A DNA stretch of 37,850 nt from Bacillota bacterium (GTDB lineage Bacteria > Acidobacteriota > Holophagae > Holophagales > Holophagaceae). Below are positions 7,488-15,566 of the stretch, in pieces. The notes below the pieces were generated by a model that saw only the letters and a list, made by a program, of their open reading frames with translations, ran no database searches and was not told the DNA's origin. Each line of letters begins with the position of its first letter. Within the stretch, counting starts at the first letter, position 1. Position numbers and translations under genes: made by a program. Location: assembly GCA_021287085.1 (NCBI GenBank), contig JAJTBC010000149.1, forward strand, positions 1 to 37,850, in the 5' to 3' direction.

Positions 7488-8507
7488 TTATCCGAACAGC
7501 GGCCCGTCGCTGGTTTTCAGGCCCAAGTAGCTGTAGGCGGCTTCGGTGGCGCGGCGGCCCTGGGGCGTGCGATCCAGGAAGCCGATCTGCATGAGGTAGG
7601 GTTCCACCAGGTCTTCGAGGGCATCCCCTTCCACTTCGCCCAGGGCGGCGGCCAGGGTGCGCACCCCCACGGGGCCGCCGCGAAACTTGCTGCAGAGGGC
7701 TTCCAGATACGCGCGATCGAGGCCATCCAGGCCCAATTCATCCACTTCGTGGAGCTTCAGGCAGGCCTCGGCGATGTCGTGGGTGATGATGCCTTCGCCC
7801 TTCACGTCGGCAAAGTCGCGGCAGCGTCGCAGGAGGCGGTTGACGATGCGCGGGGTGCCTCGGCTCCTCTTGGCGATGGCCTCGGCGCCCGCTTCCGCCA
7901 TTTCCACCTTCAGCACCTGGGCACTGCGGGAAGCGATGACGCCCAATTCCTCGCGGGTGTAGTACTCCAGCCGATGTACCATGCCGAAGCGATCGTGCAA
8001 GGGCTTGGTGATGAGCCCGGCGCGGGTGGTGGCGCCGACGAGGGTGAAGGGACGCAGATCCACTTTGAGGGTCTGGGCGCTGGGGCCTTGGCCGATGAGG
8101 ATATCGAGCTTGCGGTCCTCCATGGCCGCATAGAGCATCTCCTCGATGGCGGGGGCCAAGCGATGGATTTCGTCGATGAAGAGGAATTCGCCGGGTTCCA
8201 GGTTGGTGAGGATGGCGGCCAGATCGCCTTTCTTTTCGAGGGCGGGGGCCTGGATCACCTTGCAGGGGGCGCCCATTTCGTTGGCCAGGACATGGGCCAA
8301 CGTGGTCTTGCCGAGGCCGGGGGGCCCGAAGAGCAGCACATGATCCAGCACTTCGCCACGGCGCAACGCGGCTTTCAGCGCGATTTCCAGGCGGGCCTTC
8401 ACCTTTTCCTGGCCGATGTATTCCCCCAGCCGCTGAGGGCGCAGCGAATAGTCGAACGGCTCTTCGGCTTGGGTAGGGTCCAGATCGGGATTGCGGTAAA
8501 TTGACAT
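7488..8507 (-). CDS. ruvB: Holliday junction branch migration ATPase RuvB
   Basis: RuvB is the hexameric AAA+ motor that, with RuvA, drives branch migration during recombinational repair. The 339-aa protein has Walker [10 protein letters not shown] at residues 61-69, Walker [11 protein letters not shown] at 108-117 (Asp112, Glu113), sensor-1 GATTRAGL, the LHDRFGM region with the arginine finger, and the C-terminal winged helix with [13 protein letters not shown]. Length matches the family. The ATG at 8507 has GAGG about 11 bases upstream; an in-frame ATG at 8516 is possible. ruvA and ruvC are not adjacent. It is divergent from the histidine kinase gene (120 bp between starts). Confidence 0.96.
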   Translation of the reverse strand: MSIYRNPDLDPTQAEEPFDYSLRPQRLGEYIGQEKVKARLEIALKAALRRGEVLDHVLLFGPPGLGKTTLAHVLANEMGAPCKVIQAPALEKKGDLAAILTNLEPGEFLFIDEIHRLAPAIEEMLYAAMEDRKLDILIGQGPSAQTLKVDLRPFTLVGATTRAGLITKPLHDRFGMVHRLEYYTREELGVIASRSAQVLKVEMAEAGAEAIAKRSRGTPRIVNRLLRRCRDFADVKGEGIITHDIAEACLKLHEVDELGLDGLDRAYLEALCSKFRGGPVGVRTLAAALGEVEGDALEDLVEPYLMQIGFLDRTPQGRRATEAAYSYLGLKTSDGPLFG

Positions 8508-8627
8508 CGTGACCATTGCCTCATGGCCCATGGTTTGTGTCCAGCCCTTGAGCGGATACCTTGGAGGAAGGAAGCTGAAGGTCGGAGTTTTCATGCCTCG
8601 CCCCACGCCCAGCACATCGAGGGTTCC

Positions 8628-10166
8628 ATGATCGAGCGATTTTCCATCTCGATCCGGGATCGGCACGGATTCGAGCGGTCGTTGCCCGTGGGCGATACCG
8701 CCGTTCTGGGCCGCCATCATCAATGCGACATCCTGCTTTCCGATCCCATGGTGAGTCGCCAGCACGTCCGCATCGAGCGGGTGGACGGCCAATGGTGGGC
8801 CGAGGATCTGGGAAGCTCCCACGGTACGTACCTCAGCGGTACACGCATCACCCGCGCCGAGTGGCCGCTCGGTTCGGTGCTGCGTCTGGCGGAGGGCGCC
8901 TACCATGTAACGCTTCATCCCGAACTGGCCATGGCTCCGGAAGTGAATCTTCAGGCTGTGCTGCACACGGCCCAATTGCTTTCGGGCCAAGTGGAACTGG
9001 ATACCCTGCTGGAGCAGACCCTGGATCGGTTGCTTCAGCTTTCGAATACGGATCGGGGTTTCATCATGCTGCCGGAGGATGGCGAACTGGTCATCCGCGC
9101 GGCCCGCAACCTCAGCACCAAGATCGATCAGGATATCCAGCTCTCCATGTCCAGCGTGCGGAGAGTCTACGAAAAGCTCGAGCCCATCTGGATCCGCAAT
9201 ACTTCCGGCGATGAACGTCTGGCTTCGCAGCAGTCCATCATGAACCTGCAGCTCAAGACCATTCTTTGTCTTCCGCTGATGGTGCAGGGCTCCTGCATCG
9301 GCGTGGCCTACCTGGACAGCCAGCGCGTGGTGCTGGAACCTGTGGATCGTCCCACTTTCGAAGCCATCGTTTCCCTGTGTGCCATCGCCATCGAGCGTAC
9401 GCGCCTGGCCGAAGACAACCTTCGCCATCAGGTGTTGGCCAGGGTGGGGCAGGTGGCCAGCGCCATCGTCCACGATTTCAAGAACGCGCTGTTCGTCATC
9501 ACGGGCCATGCCCAGATGCTGCGGCGTGCTGCAGGCCAGGATGAGAGGCTTAACCTGCATGTGGAGCAGATCCAGAGAGCCACCGATCATCTGGCGCTGC
9601 TTTGCGGCGACGTGCTGGACTACTCCAAAGTGCGCGAGCCCCAGCGTGAGTGCGTGGACCTGCGCCAATACCTCGAAGGTCTGCTGGAGCCCTATTACCG
9701 CCAGGCCTCGGAACTGGGCGTGGCTCTGCGGGTCGAAGGCCATCCCTGCGAAGTTCAGATCGATCCTCACCGCTTCGCACGAGTGCTGGAGAACCTGCTG
9801 AACAACAGCCTGGATGCTCTGCGAGACCGTTCTCTTGAGGGTTTGCACGATCCAGGCGAGATCCGCATCCAGTGGGCCTGCAGCAACGGCTCCCTTACGC
9901 TGGCCGTGGAGGACAATGGCCGCGGCATGCCTCCGAAAGTTCAGAAGCGGATCTTCGAACCTTTCTTCACCTACGGAAAGAGCAAGGGAACGGGGCTGGG
10001 CCTCGCCACCGTGCGGAAGATCGTCAGCGAGCATGGCGGCAGCCTTGAAGTGGTAAGCCAGGAAGGTCAGGGCACCACCGTGACCCTTCATCTGCCCAAC
10101 TCCCTGAAACAGGAAGGCGAAGACACCACGGGATCCCATCCCGCCGTACATCTGGAGAAGCCATGA
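8628..10166 (+). CDS. FHA-GAF sensor histidine kinase
   Basis: A 512-aa kinase without membrane helices, hence cytoplasmic. FHA domain at residues 20-95 carries the phosphothreonine-binding set GR (28-29), SRQH (43-46) and GSSHGT (62-67). GAF domain at about 105-260. The dimerisation/phosphoacceptor helix has VHDFKN with His282. The ATPase domain shows the N box ([11 protein letters not shown], 388-398), G1 DNGRGM (429-434), F box [12 protein letters not shown] and G2 GTGLGL (454-459). The FHA domain suggests input from Ser/Thr phosphorylation. ATG 8628 has GAGGG 5 bases upstream. Its stop overlaps the ispF start (ATGA), so the two are co-translated. No receiver gene is adjacent on the same strand; the HD-GYP regulator converges from the other side of ispF. 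Confidence 0.9.
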   Translation: MIERFSISIRDRHGFERSLPVGDTAVLGRHHQCDILLSDPMVSRQHVRIERVDGQWWAEDLGSSHGTYLSGTRITRAEWPLGSVLRLAEGAYHVTLHPELAMAPEVNLQAVLHTAQLLSGQVELDTLLEQTLDRLLQLSNTDRGFIMLPEDGELVIRAARNLSTKIDQDIQLSMSSVRRVYEKLEPIWIRNTSGDERLASQQSIMNLQLKTILCLPLMVQGSCIGVAYLDSQRVVLEPVDRPTFEAIVSLCAIAIERTRLAEDNLRHQVLARVGQVASAIVHDFKNALFVITGHAQMLRRAAGQDERLNLHVEQIQRATDHLALLCGDVLDYSKVREPQRECVDLRQYLEGLLEPYYRQASELGVALRVEGHPCEVQIDPHRFARVLENLLNNSLDALRDRSLEGLHDPGEIRIQWACSNGSLTLAVEDNGRGMPPKVQKRIFEPFFTYGKSKGTGLGLATVRKIVSEHGGSLEVVSQEGQGTTVTLHLPNSLKQEGEDTTGSHPAVHLEKP

Positions 10167-10651
10167 TTCGCGTCGGGCAGGGATTCGACGTCCATGCCTT
10201 CAGTGACGATCCGCAGCGTCCACTGGTGCTCATGGGCGTGCCAGTGCCTCACGATCGGGGGCTTGCGGGCCACAGCGATGCCGACGTGATGCTCCACGCG
10301 CTCTCGGACGCCTTGCTGGGAGCGGCGGGCCTGGGGGATATCGGCCAGCACTTTCCCGACACCGATCCCGCCTACAAAAACGCCGATTCCGCCCTGCTGC
10401 TGGAGCGGGTCGTGGAGGCCGTGCGGAAGCGCGGCTGGCGGGTGGTCAATGCCGACGTGCTGCTCATCGGCGAGCGCCCGAAGATCGGCCCCCATCGCCT
10501 GGCCATGCGCGAGCGGGTGGCGCCTTTGCTGGGCGTGGAGATCGAGGCCTTGAACGTAAAAGCCACCACCACCGAAAAACTGGGATTCACCGGGCGGGGC
10601 GAAGGGCTGGCCGCCCAGGCCGTGGTGCTGCTGGAGCGGATCGGGGCCTGA
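10163..10651 (+). CDS. ispF: 2-C-methyl-D-erythritol 2,4-cyclodiphosphate synthase IspF
   Basis: This enzyme cyclises CDP-methylerythritol phosphate in the non-mevalonate isoprenoid pathway, releasing CMP. The 162-aa sequence has GFDVH with metal ligands Asp9 and His11, [11 protein letters not shown] with His45, [12 protein letters not shown], and the C-terminal signature [16 protein letters not shown], all matching E. coli IspF (159 aa). The protein works as a trimer in the cytoplasm. The start overlaps the kinase stop by 4 bp. ispD, often fused or adjacent, is not in the window. It ends 12 bp from the convergent HD-GYP gene with no obvious terminator between. Confidence 0.97.
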   Translation: MIRVGQGFDVHAFSDDPQRPLVLMGVPVPHDRGLAGHSDADVMLHALSDALLGAAGLGDIGQHFPDTDPAYKNADSALLLERVVEAVRKRGWRVVNADVLLIGERPKIGPHRLAMRERVAPLLGVEIEALNVKATTTEKLGFTGRGEGLAAQAVVLLERIGA

Positions 10652-10663
10652 ATCCAAGCCTCT

Positions 10664-11746
10664 TCAGATCAGGATGCCGCCCAGGATCATGGCATCGGGA
10701 TGGGCGATGAAGATGCGACGGAAGTGGTCTGAATGGGCCAGGAAAAGCTCCACCAGGTCCGGATCGAAATGCTTGCCCGCTTCGGACCGCAGATGCTCCA
10801 GGGCCTGAGCCTCGCTCCAGGCCTCCTTGTAGGCGCGGCGACTTGAAACTGCGTCATAGACATCCAGGAGTGTCACGATGCGAGCCTCGATGGGGATTTC
10901 CTCGCCCTTGAGTCCGAGAGGGTAGCCGGTGCCGTCGAACCATTCGTGGTGGCAGGCCGCGATGCGAGCGCCCATCTGGATGAAGGGCACGTTCGAATCC
11001 CGCAGGATGGTGGAACCCATGGTGGTATGGGCTCTCATCAGAACCCACTCCTCGTCCGTGAGCGAGCCTTCTTTCTGGAGCACCCGGTCGGGCACGCCGA
11101 TCTTGCCGATGTCGTGCATGGGGGCGGCGGCACGGATGCAATCAACGGCTTCCATATCCCAGTCCAGCAGCCTGGCCATGGCCGCGGCGTAGAGGCCGAT
11201 GCGACGGACATGGGCGCCGGTCTGGTTGTCGCGGTGTTCGCTGGCCGACAGCAGGCGATGGGCGATCTCTTCGCGGCTGGCCCGGATCTCCTCGGTCTGT
11301 TCCCGCACCTTGCGGGCCAGCAGGCCTTCCCGATCCAGATGCTCCTGTTCCAGCATCCGCCGCCGCAGCGCATTGGCCACAGCAATAAGAATGCTGTTGG
11401 GGTCGAAGGGTTTGATGACGTAGCCGTAGGCCCCGTGGCACAGGCAATCCGTGGCCATTTCCACGCTGTCGAGGCCACTGACCATCACCACGGCGATTTC
11501 GGGAATGCGATGCGCCAGGCTCTGCACCAGTTCCAGCCCATTCATGCCGGGCATCTGGATATCGCTGAGCAGTAGATCCACTTTTTCGCGCTCGATCACT
11601 TCCATGGCGGAGGCCGCTTCCGCCACTTCCAGCACACGGTACCCGCTTTTTTCGAGGATGCGCCGCAGCTTGAGACGAATGATCTCCTGATCGTCCAGCA
11701 CCAGCACGCGGGCGCCCTCGCCGGGAGCTTTCAGCGGATTGGTCAT
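10664..11746 (-). CDS. Response regulator with HD-GYP c-di-GMP phosphodiesterase domain
   Basis: A 360-aa two-domain regulator. The receiver domain (residues 13-125) has the acid pair Asp18/Asp19, phospho-acceptor Asp62 (LLLSDIQMPG) and Lys111. A coiled linker (about 126-165) leads to the HD-GYP domain with His178, the HD pair His210-Asp211 (MHDIGKIGVPD), HHE (265-267) and GTGYP (271-275); this complete set predicts active hydrolysis of cyclic di-GMP to GMP/pGpG. The start overlaps the stop of the upstream small membrane gene (ATGA), so translation is coupled. The kinase partner may be the FHA-GAF kinase whose operon ends 12 bp away (inference). Confidence 0.93.
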   Translation of the reverse strand: MTNPLKAPGEGARVLVLDDQEIIRLKLRRILEKSGYRVLEVAEAASAMEVIEREKVDLLLSDIQMPGMNGLELVQSLAHRIPEIAVVMVSGLDSVEMATDCLCHGAYGYVIKPFDPNSILIAVANALRRRMLEQEHLDREGLLARKVREQTEEIRASREEIAHRLLSASEHRDNQTGAHVRRIGLYAAAMARLLDWDMEAVDCIRAAAPMHDIGKIGVPDRVLQKEGSLTDEEWVLMRAHTTMGSTILRDSNVPFIQMGARIAACHHEWFDGTGYPLGLKGEEIPIEARIVTLLDVYDAVSSRRAYKEAWSEAQALEHLRSEAGKHFDPDLVELFLAHSDHFRRIFIAHPDAMILGGILI

Positions 11747-12147
11747 GGCTTGAGGCTCGTGGTGGAACGGGGTGTGGAAGGAGGCGCAGTGAAGGCCTGC
11801 AGGCCGATGCCGATCACAATGATGGCGAGGGCCACCCAGCGCAACGGAGGAATGGCTTCACCGAGGAAGCCCCACGCCATCAAAGCGCCGGCCACGAATC
11901 CCAGCGCCAGGAAGGGATAGGCGAAATTGACGGGTACCAGCTTCATGGCTGCTGCCCAGAGTACGATGCTCACGGCGTAGCAGCCCATGCAGGCCAGCAT
12001 CCACGGGTGCAGGAAGAGCTTCACGAGGGGCCCAAGGCTCCACTCCATGCCCGCCGCGCCCACGGCCCGCTTCATGGCGATCTGCGCGAAGGCGTTGAGC
12101 AGGACGCCGGAGAGGATCAGGGGCAGGGCTTTGAGGTAGGGGTTCAT
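11743..12147 (-). CDS. Small DMT/EamA-type four-helix membrane protein
   Basis: A 134-aa inner-membrane protein with four predicted helices (near residues 5-24, 45-70, 73-94, 100-118). Its size and layout fit half-size drug/metabolite transporters such as SMR or ArnE/ArnF-like lipid-carrier flippase subunits; VPVNFAYPFLALGFV fits the conserved third-helix region. These proteins generally act as dimers. The Pro/Thr/Ser-rich tail is probably cytoplasmic. It lies 8 bp after the thioredoxin-like gene and overlaps the HD-GYP gene by 4 bp. No clear ribosome-binding site is visible. Substrate unknown. Confidence 0.7.
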   Translation of the reverse strand: MNPYLKALPLILSGVLLNAFAQIAMKRAVGAAGMEWSLGPLVKLFLHPWMLACMGCYAVSIVLWAAAMKLVPVNFAYPFLALGFVAGALMAWGFLGEAIPPLRWVALAIIVIGIGLQAFTAPPSTPRSTTSLKP

Positions 12148-12155
12148 GGGAAGGG

Positions 12156-12689
12156 TCAGGGCTGTTCTTGCAGCAGAAGATCGAGGATGGCTTCCACCGC
12201 ATCGGGTTCCACACCGATGGCGCGAACCATGCCTTTGCGATCCACCACGGCGTACGTGGGCCAGTATTGAACCTTCCAGGCCGATTGCGTGGCCTCGCTC
12301 ATGCGGGCGTTAGGATAGGTTGCGCCACACTCTTTGGCCACCTTGGCCATCTGTTCGTCTCGGCCTCCGCCGCACACGCCCATCACCACCACGCCCTTGG
12401 CGGCATACTTCTTCGCCAACTGGTTGTTGTGAGGGATGGCCCGCCTGCAGGGGCCGCACCAGGTGGCCCAGAAATCGATGAGGACGATCTTTCCTTTCAT
12501 CTGCGCGGGCGTGACTTCCCCGTTCAGCCATTCCCGCAGGTCCAGTCTCGGCGCGGGCTGATTCAGCAGCAGCTTGTGGGCGGGCCATGCATCTTTGACC
12601 CAATGGGAGCGCTCGACCAGGGCATCGAGCCGGGGATTGCTGGCCCACAGCGAGGTGGCCAGGAGGGGCAGCAGAAGGAATGAACGCAT
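12156..12689 (-). CDS. Exported TlpA/ResA-like thioredoxin-fold protein
   Basis: A 177-aa protein with a cleavable signal peptide (MRSFLLLPLLATSLWA, residues 1-16) and a thioredoxin domain at about 43-175. WATWCGPC gives the redox pair Cys78/Cys81, and YWPTYAV carries the cis-proline. This is the layout of periplasmic TlpA/ResA-type thiol-disulfide reductants that keep exported cysteines or cytochrome haem sites reduced. A third Cys (VCGGG) and a fourth (KECGATYP) lie between. GGAG precedes the start by about 6 bases. It is first of a probable three-gene unit with the DMT-like protein and the HD-GYP regulator. The exact partner is unknown. Confidence 0.85.
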   Translation of the reverse strand: MRSFLLLPLLATSLWASNPRLDALVERSHWVKDAWPAHKLLLNQPAPRLDLREWLNGEVTPAQMKGKIVLIDFWATWCGPCRRAIPHNNQLAKKYAAKGVVVMGVCGGGRDEQMAKVAKECGATYPNARMSEATQSAWKVQYWPTYAVVDRKGMVRAIGVEPDAVEAILDLLLQEQP

Positions 12690-12768
12690 TGCGGCTCCGT
12701 GGTTGGGTCAAGGCAATTGTAGCTGATTGGGCTTGAAGGAATGGATAGGCTGAACAGGGAGCCTTGCC

Positions 12769-14166
12769 GTGCGTTCGTCCATACCCCTTGCGGAGCGATT
12801 GCGTCCTCAGACCCTGGAGGACGTGGTAGCGCAGCCCCATCTGCTGGGGCCGAAGGGGTCGCTGTCCCGGCTCACTTCAGGTGGGCGATTGCCCTCCATG
12901 GTGTTCTGGGGGCCGCCGGGCACGGGCAAGACCACGCTGGCGAGGATCCTGGCAGCCAGCACCGGCCACGGTTTCCACGAGTTCACAGGCGTCACGGGCA
13001 GCGCGGCGGAGCTGAAGAAGTTCCTCCAGGATCACCGGGAGCAGCCCCTTTTCCGTGCCCAGACCCCCGTGGTGTTCCTGGACGAAATCCATCGCTTCAC
13101 CAAATCGCAGCAGGACATTCTGCTGCCCTACCTGGAGCGGGGCGACGCCATCCTGCTGGGCGCCACCACCGAGAACCCGGCCTTCTACCTCAATCCTGCG
13201 CTGCGCAGCCGCTGTCAGATCATTGCCCTCAAGCCGCTGGAAGCCAGCGCCATCCGCACGGTGCTTTCGAGAGCCTGGAAACAGGAGCAGCCGAACGCGC
13301 CGGAGCCCGACGAGATTCTGGATTGGCTGGCGCGCTGGGCCAACGGCGATCTGCGCTCGGCCCTCACGGGGCTGGAAACGTGGCTGGGCATGCAGGCCGA
13401 TCAGCGGGATCTCGAAGGTCTGCGAGAGGCCCTGGGCGGTCGGGTGGCCTATGATCGCGCCGATGGGCACTACGACCTCGCCAGTTGCTTCCAGAAGAGT
13501 CTGCGAGGCTCCGATGCCGATGCGGCCTTGTATTACCTTTCCCGCATGATCCGGGGCGGCGAGGATCCCCGCTTCATCTCGCGGCGATTGATGGTGTGCG
13601 CCGCCGAAGACGTGGGCAATGCCGATCCCACGGCCTTTATCCTGGCCGAGGCCGCCAGTCGTGCGGTGGAGCAGATCGGTTGGCCCGAGGCCCGCATTCC
13701 CTTGGCCCAGGCCGTGATCTACGTAGCCAACGCGCCCAAGTCCAACGCCACCATCGCGGGCATCGACGCCGCCATGGCCGCTCCCGATGCGCCCTTGCCG
13801 GAAAGCCTGCAGGATGCGCACACTCGCACCAGCCGTGACGCGGGAAAGGGCGCAGGCTACTTCTATTCCCACGCCGATTACGCCAAGCCCCAGGCCTTTC
13901 TGCCCGAAGCCCTCCGCGCCCAGACCTTCTACCAGCCCACGCGACCCCAGGAACGAAGCTGGCTGGCCCAGGGCGAACCGGACGCCGAGAGCCTTCAGGC
14001 ACGATGGGATCAATGGACGCAGGCCCATCCAGACGGTGGGGACGTGCCCCTGGACGAATGGTGCGAAGAACTGAAGTGCAGCCGCGAAGCCCTGGCCCGG
14101 GCCCTGCCCAAGCTGGCTCAAGGAGCCTTTACGCTCACCCGAAGGCTTACGGCGAAGCGGTTGTAG
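12769..14166 (+). CDS. rarA: Replication-associated recombination protein A (RarA/MgsA)
   Basis: A 465-aa AAA+ ATPase of the clamp-loader group that acts at stalled replication forks. Walker A FWGPPGTGKTT at residues 46-56, Walker B VVFLDEIHRF at 101-110, sensor GATTENPAF, LRSRCQI with the arginine finger, and the C-terminal tetramerisation part with ISRRLMVCAAEDVGNADP and NAPKSNA are all present. The start is GTG with GGGAG about 8 bases upstream. The C-terminus (from about residue 395) is longer than in E. coli RarA (447 aa). It is divergent from the thioredoxin-like gene (79 bp between starts) and ends near tRNA-Asn. Confidence 0.95.
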   Translation: MRSSIPLAERLRPQTLEDVVAQPHLLGPKGSLSRLTSGGRLPSMVFWGPPGTGKTTLARILAASTGHGFHEFTGVTGSAAELKKFLQDHREQPLFRAQTPVVFLDEIHRFTKSQQDILLPYLERGDAILLGATTENPAFYLNPALRSRCQIIALKPLEASAIRTVLSRAWKQEQPNAPEPDEILDWLARWANGDLRSALTGLETWLGMQADQRDLEGLREALGGRVAYDRADGHYDLASCFQKSLRGSDADAALYYLSRMIRGGEDPRFISRRLMVCAAEDVGNADPTAFILAEAASRAVEQIGWPEARIPLAQAVIYVANAPKSNATIAGIDAAMAAPDAPLPESLQDAHTRTSRDAGKGAGYFYSHADYAKPQAFLPEALRAQTFYQPTRPQERSWLAQGEPDAESLQARWDQWTQAHPDGGDVPLDEWCEELKCSREALARALPKLAQGAFTLTRRLTAKRL

Positions 14167-14183
14167 CAGGCTTCTATTGGCAC

Positions 14184-14210
14184 GAAAACGCCCCGCATGG
14201 GCGGGGCGTC
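14184..14210 (-). terminator. Rho-independent terminator after tRNA-Asn
   Basis: ACGCCCCGC (14188-14196) and GCGGGGCGT (14201-14209) form a 9-bp perfect GC-rich stem with a 4-nt loop. On the minus strand the stem runs straight into TTTT (14188-14185), just after the tRNA CCA end. On the plus strand the following bases CGCATTT are poor in T, so it mainly serves the tRNA. Confidence 0.75.
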
Positions 14211-14215
14211 GCATT

Positions 14216-14290
14216 TGGCTCCGGAGGAGGGACTTGAACCCCCGACCAATCGGTTAACAGCCGATCGCTCTACCACTGAGCTACTCCGGA
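14216..14290 (-). tRNA. tRNA-Asn (anticodon GTT), CCA encoded
   Basis: The minus strand folds as a standard cloverleaf of 75 nt with CCA. Acceptor stem TCCGGAG pairs with CTCCGGA; the D arm is GCTCAGTGGTAGAGC; the anticodon loop CTGTTAA gives GTT; the T arm holds GGTTCAAGTC. Discriminator base is G and CCA is in the gene. It decodes AAC/AAU. A promoter and a terminator flank it, so it appears to be a single-gene unit between rarA and mglA. Confidence 0.97.
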
Positions 14291-14304
14291 AAGGAGGAAG
14301 GAAT

Positions 14305-14332
14305 AGTGTAGCGCAGGATCCGGAAGGATCAA
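14305..14332 (-). promoter_or_regulatory. Candidate sigma-70 promoter for tRNA-Asn
   Basis: On the minus strand TTGATC (14332-14327) and TACACT (14310-14305) are separated by 16 bp. The -10 ends 14 bases before the mature tRNA, leaving a leader of about 8 nt. Both boxes match consensus at 4 of 6. Confidence 0.5.
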
Positions 14333-14343
14333 GCCCTGATCCT
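14325..14343 (-). other. Inverted repeat over the tRNA -35 box, downstream of mglA
   Basis: AGGATCA (14325-14331) and TGATCCT (14337-14343) are perfect 7-bp arms with a 5-nt loop. It could be a weak terminator for mglA (17 bp past its stop) or an operator over the tRNA promoter, since it overlaps TTGATC. No U-tract follows. Confidence 0.35.
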
Positions 14344-14359
14344 GGGGGCCAGGCAGCCC

Positions 14360-14944
14360 TCAGCCCTTCTGGAACTCCATGAGGATCTGACGGGCACAGG
14401 CCTTGAGGGTTTCAATGACGCCGTGTCCCTGGTTGGCGACCGCTTCCACCGTGGGCTCATTGCGGAAGCGCAGGAGATGCTCCATTTCCTCCACCGGCGC
14501 GGCACTGGCCATGTCCCGCTTGTTGAGCTGCAGCACGTAGGGAATGGTGCGGATATCGAACCCGTTTTCCTTCAGGTTGGTGGCGAGATTGGCGATGGAT
14601 TCGATGTTGGCTTCCATGCGCGGGCGCTGGCTGTCCGCCACGAAGATCACGCCGTCGCATCCCCGCAGGATCAGCTTGCGGCTGGCATCGTAGAACACCT
14701 GGCCGGGCACGGTGTAGAGGTGGAAGCGCACCTTGAAGCCCTTGACCGTACCCATGTCCAGGGGCAGGAAATCGAAGAACAGCGTGCGATCCGTTTCCGT
14801 GGCGAGGCTCACCAGCTTGCCCCGTTTCTCGGGATTGGCCTGCTCGAAGATCCACTGGATGTTGGTGGTCTTTCCGCAGAGGCCCGGGCCGTAGTACACG
14901 ATTTTGCAGTTGATTTCACGTGAAGCGTAGTTGATGAACGTCAT
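14360..14944 (-). CDS. mglA: MglA-type small GTPase (polarity switch)
   Basis: A 194-aa Ras-like GTPase, nearly the length of Myxococcus xanthus MglA (195 aa) and similar throughout. The P-loop GPGLCGKT is at residues 19-26, TETDRT with Arg53 at 49-54, switch II TVPGQ at 78-82 with the MglA-specific Thr78 in place of Asp and Gln82, and the base-recognition motif NKRD at 141-144. In Myxococcus MglA-GTP marks the leading pole for motility and is turned off by MglB. It follows mglB by 13 bp in the usual mglBA order. No pilus or gliding genes are in the window, so the local process it steers is unknown. Confidence 0.95.
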   Translation of the reverse strand: MTFINYASREINCKIVYYGPGLCGKTTNIQWIFEQANPEKRGKLVSLATETDRTLFFDFLPLDMGTVKGFKVRFHLYTVPGQVFYDASRKLILRGCDGVIFVADSQRPRMEANIESIANLATNLKENGFDIRTIPYVLQLNKRDMASAAPVEEMEHLLRFRNEPTVEAVANQGHGVIETLKACARQILMEFQKG

Positions 14945-14957
14945 CGGCGATCCTCGC

Positions 14958-15449
14958 TCAATCGCCGAAGAGCTTGTCGATGTCCTCGTCCGTGATTTCG
15001 GAGAAGGGGCTCTCGAAGCTGGAATTGCCGCCGCTCTGGGCGCGCTGTTCGACCTTTTCGAAAATCTCCTGGAGATCCCGCGCGGCCTTCTTCACGCGCA
15101 GGCGCACCAGCGCGAGGCTGCTGTTCAGATCGAAGATCACCACCAGGATGCCGCGCTTGCCCACGATGGAAATGTGCAGGTTGTCCTTTTCGCCTTCGTG
15201 AAAGAGAAGGCTGAACTCTTTTTCGCCGATGAGTTTGGCCAATCCATCGGTGGCGGCCACGTTGCCCGCCGTGAGCGAAGCCAGGCTGGTGGCGTCGATG
15301 CTGTGGACATCGCCTGAGGCCGCGATCTGCTGGCCGTTCTTGTCCACCAGGAAAACGACCTTGCTCGACGAATCCACCTGCAGCCGAGAGATGATCTCCT
15401 GAAGCTGCTTGTATTCTTCCTCGAACATGACCAGATCGAGCTTGGCCAC
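14958..15449 (-). CDS. mglB: Roadblock/LC7 protein, MglB-type GTPase-activating partner
   Basis: A 163-aa Roadblock/LC7 protein. The domain (residues 10-125) shows the family pattern: helix, [17 protein letters not shown] strand pair, a helix beginning [26 protein letters not shown] and a final long helix. A polar C-terminal tail (about 130-163) carries the acidic end [13 protein letters not shown]. In Myxococcus an MglB dimer stimulates GTP hydrolysis by MglA. The start is GTG at 15449 with GGAGG just upstream. It is the first gene of mglBA; 117 bp separate it from the next gene upstream, with no clear promoter seen. Confidence 0.9.
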   Translation of the reverse strand: MAKLDLVMFEEEYKQLQEIISRLQVDSSSKVVFLVDKNGQQIAASGDVHSIDATSLASLTAGNVAATDGLAKLIGEKEFSLLFHEGEKDNLHISIVGKRGILVVIFDLNSSLALVRLRVKKAARDLQEIFEKVEQRAQSGGNSSFESPFSEITDEDIDKLFGD

Positions 15450-15566
15450 ATAACCTCCGGGCTATTTCTTCCTTGGCAGAATACCGCAGTTGATGCCGAT
15501 TCGTTGACATCCCTGAAGTCAGGCTAGGGAAAGCGGCGCGACCCCGCTTCGGTTCAAGAAGGACAC

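Noticed and set aside
8508-10151. Long minus-strand open frame running on upstream of ruvB
   Set aside because: It is antisense to the histidine kinase and ispF junction, has no family features, and such stop-free antisense frames are expected in GC-rich coding DNA. The ruvB start at 8507 fits the family.
12735-12757. Possible further copy of the 9-nt repeat (GATAGGCTGAACAGGG)
   Set aside because: Only partial similarity and no inverted partner; it also overlaps the rarA leader, so chance is likely.
15503-15529. Plus-strand TTGACA followed by TAGGGA
   Set aside because: The spacer is only 15 bp and it would transcribe antisense into DUF748; no plus-strand gene follows.
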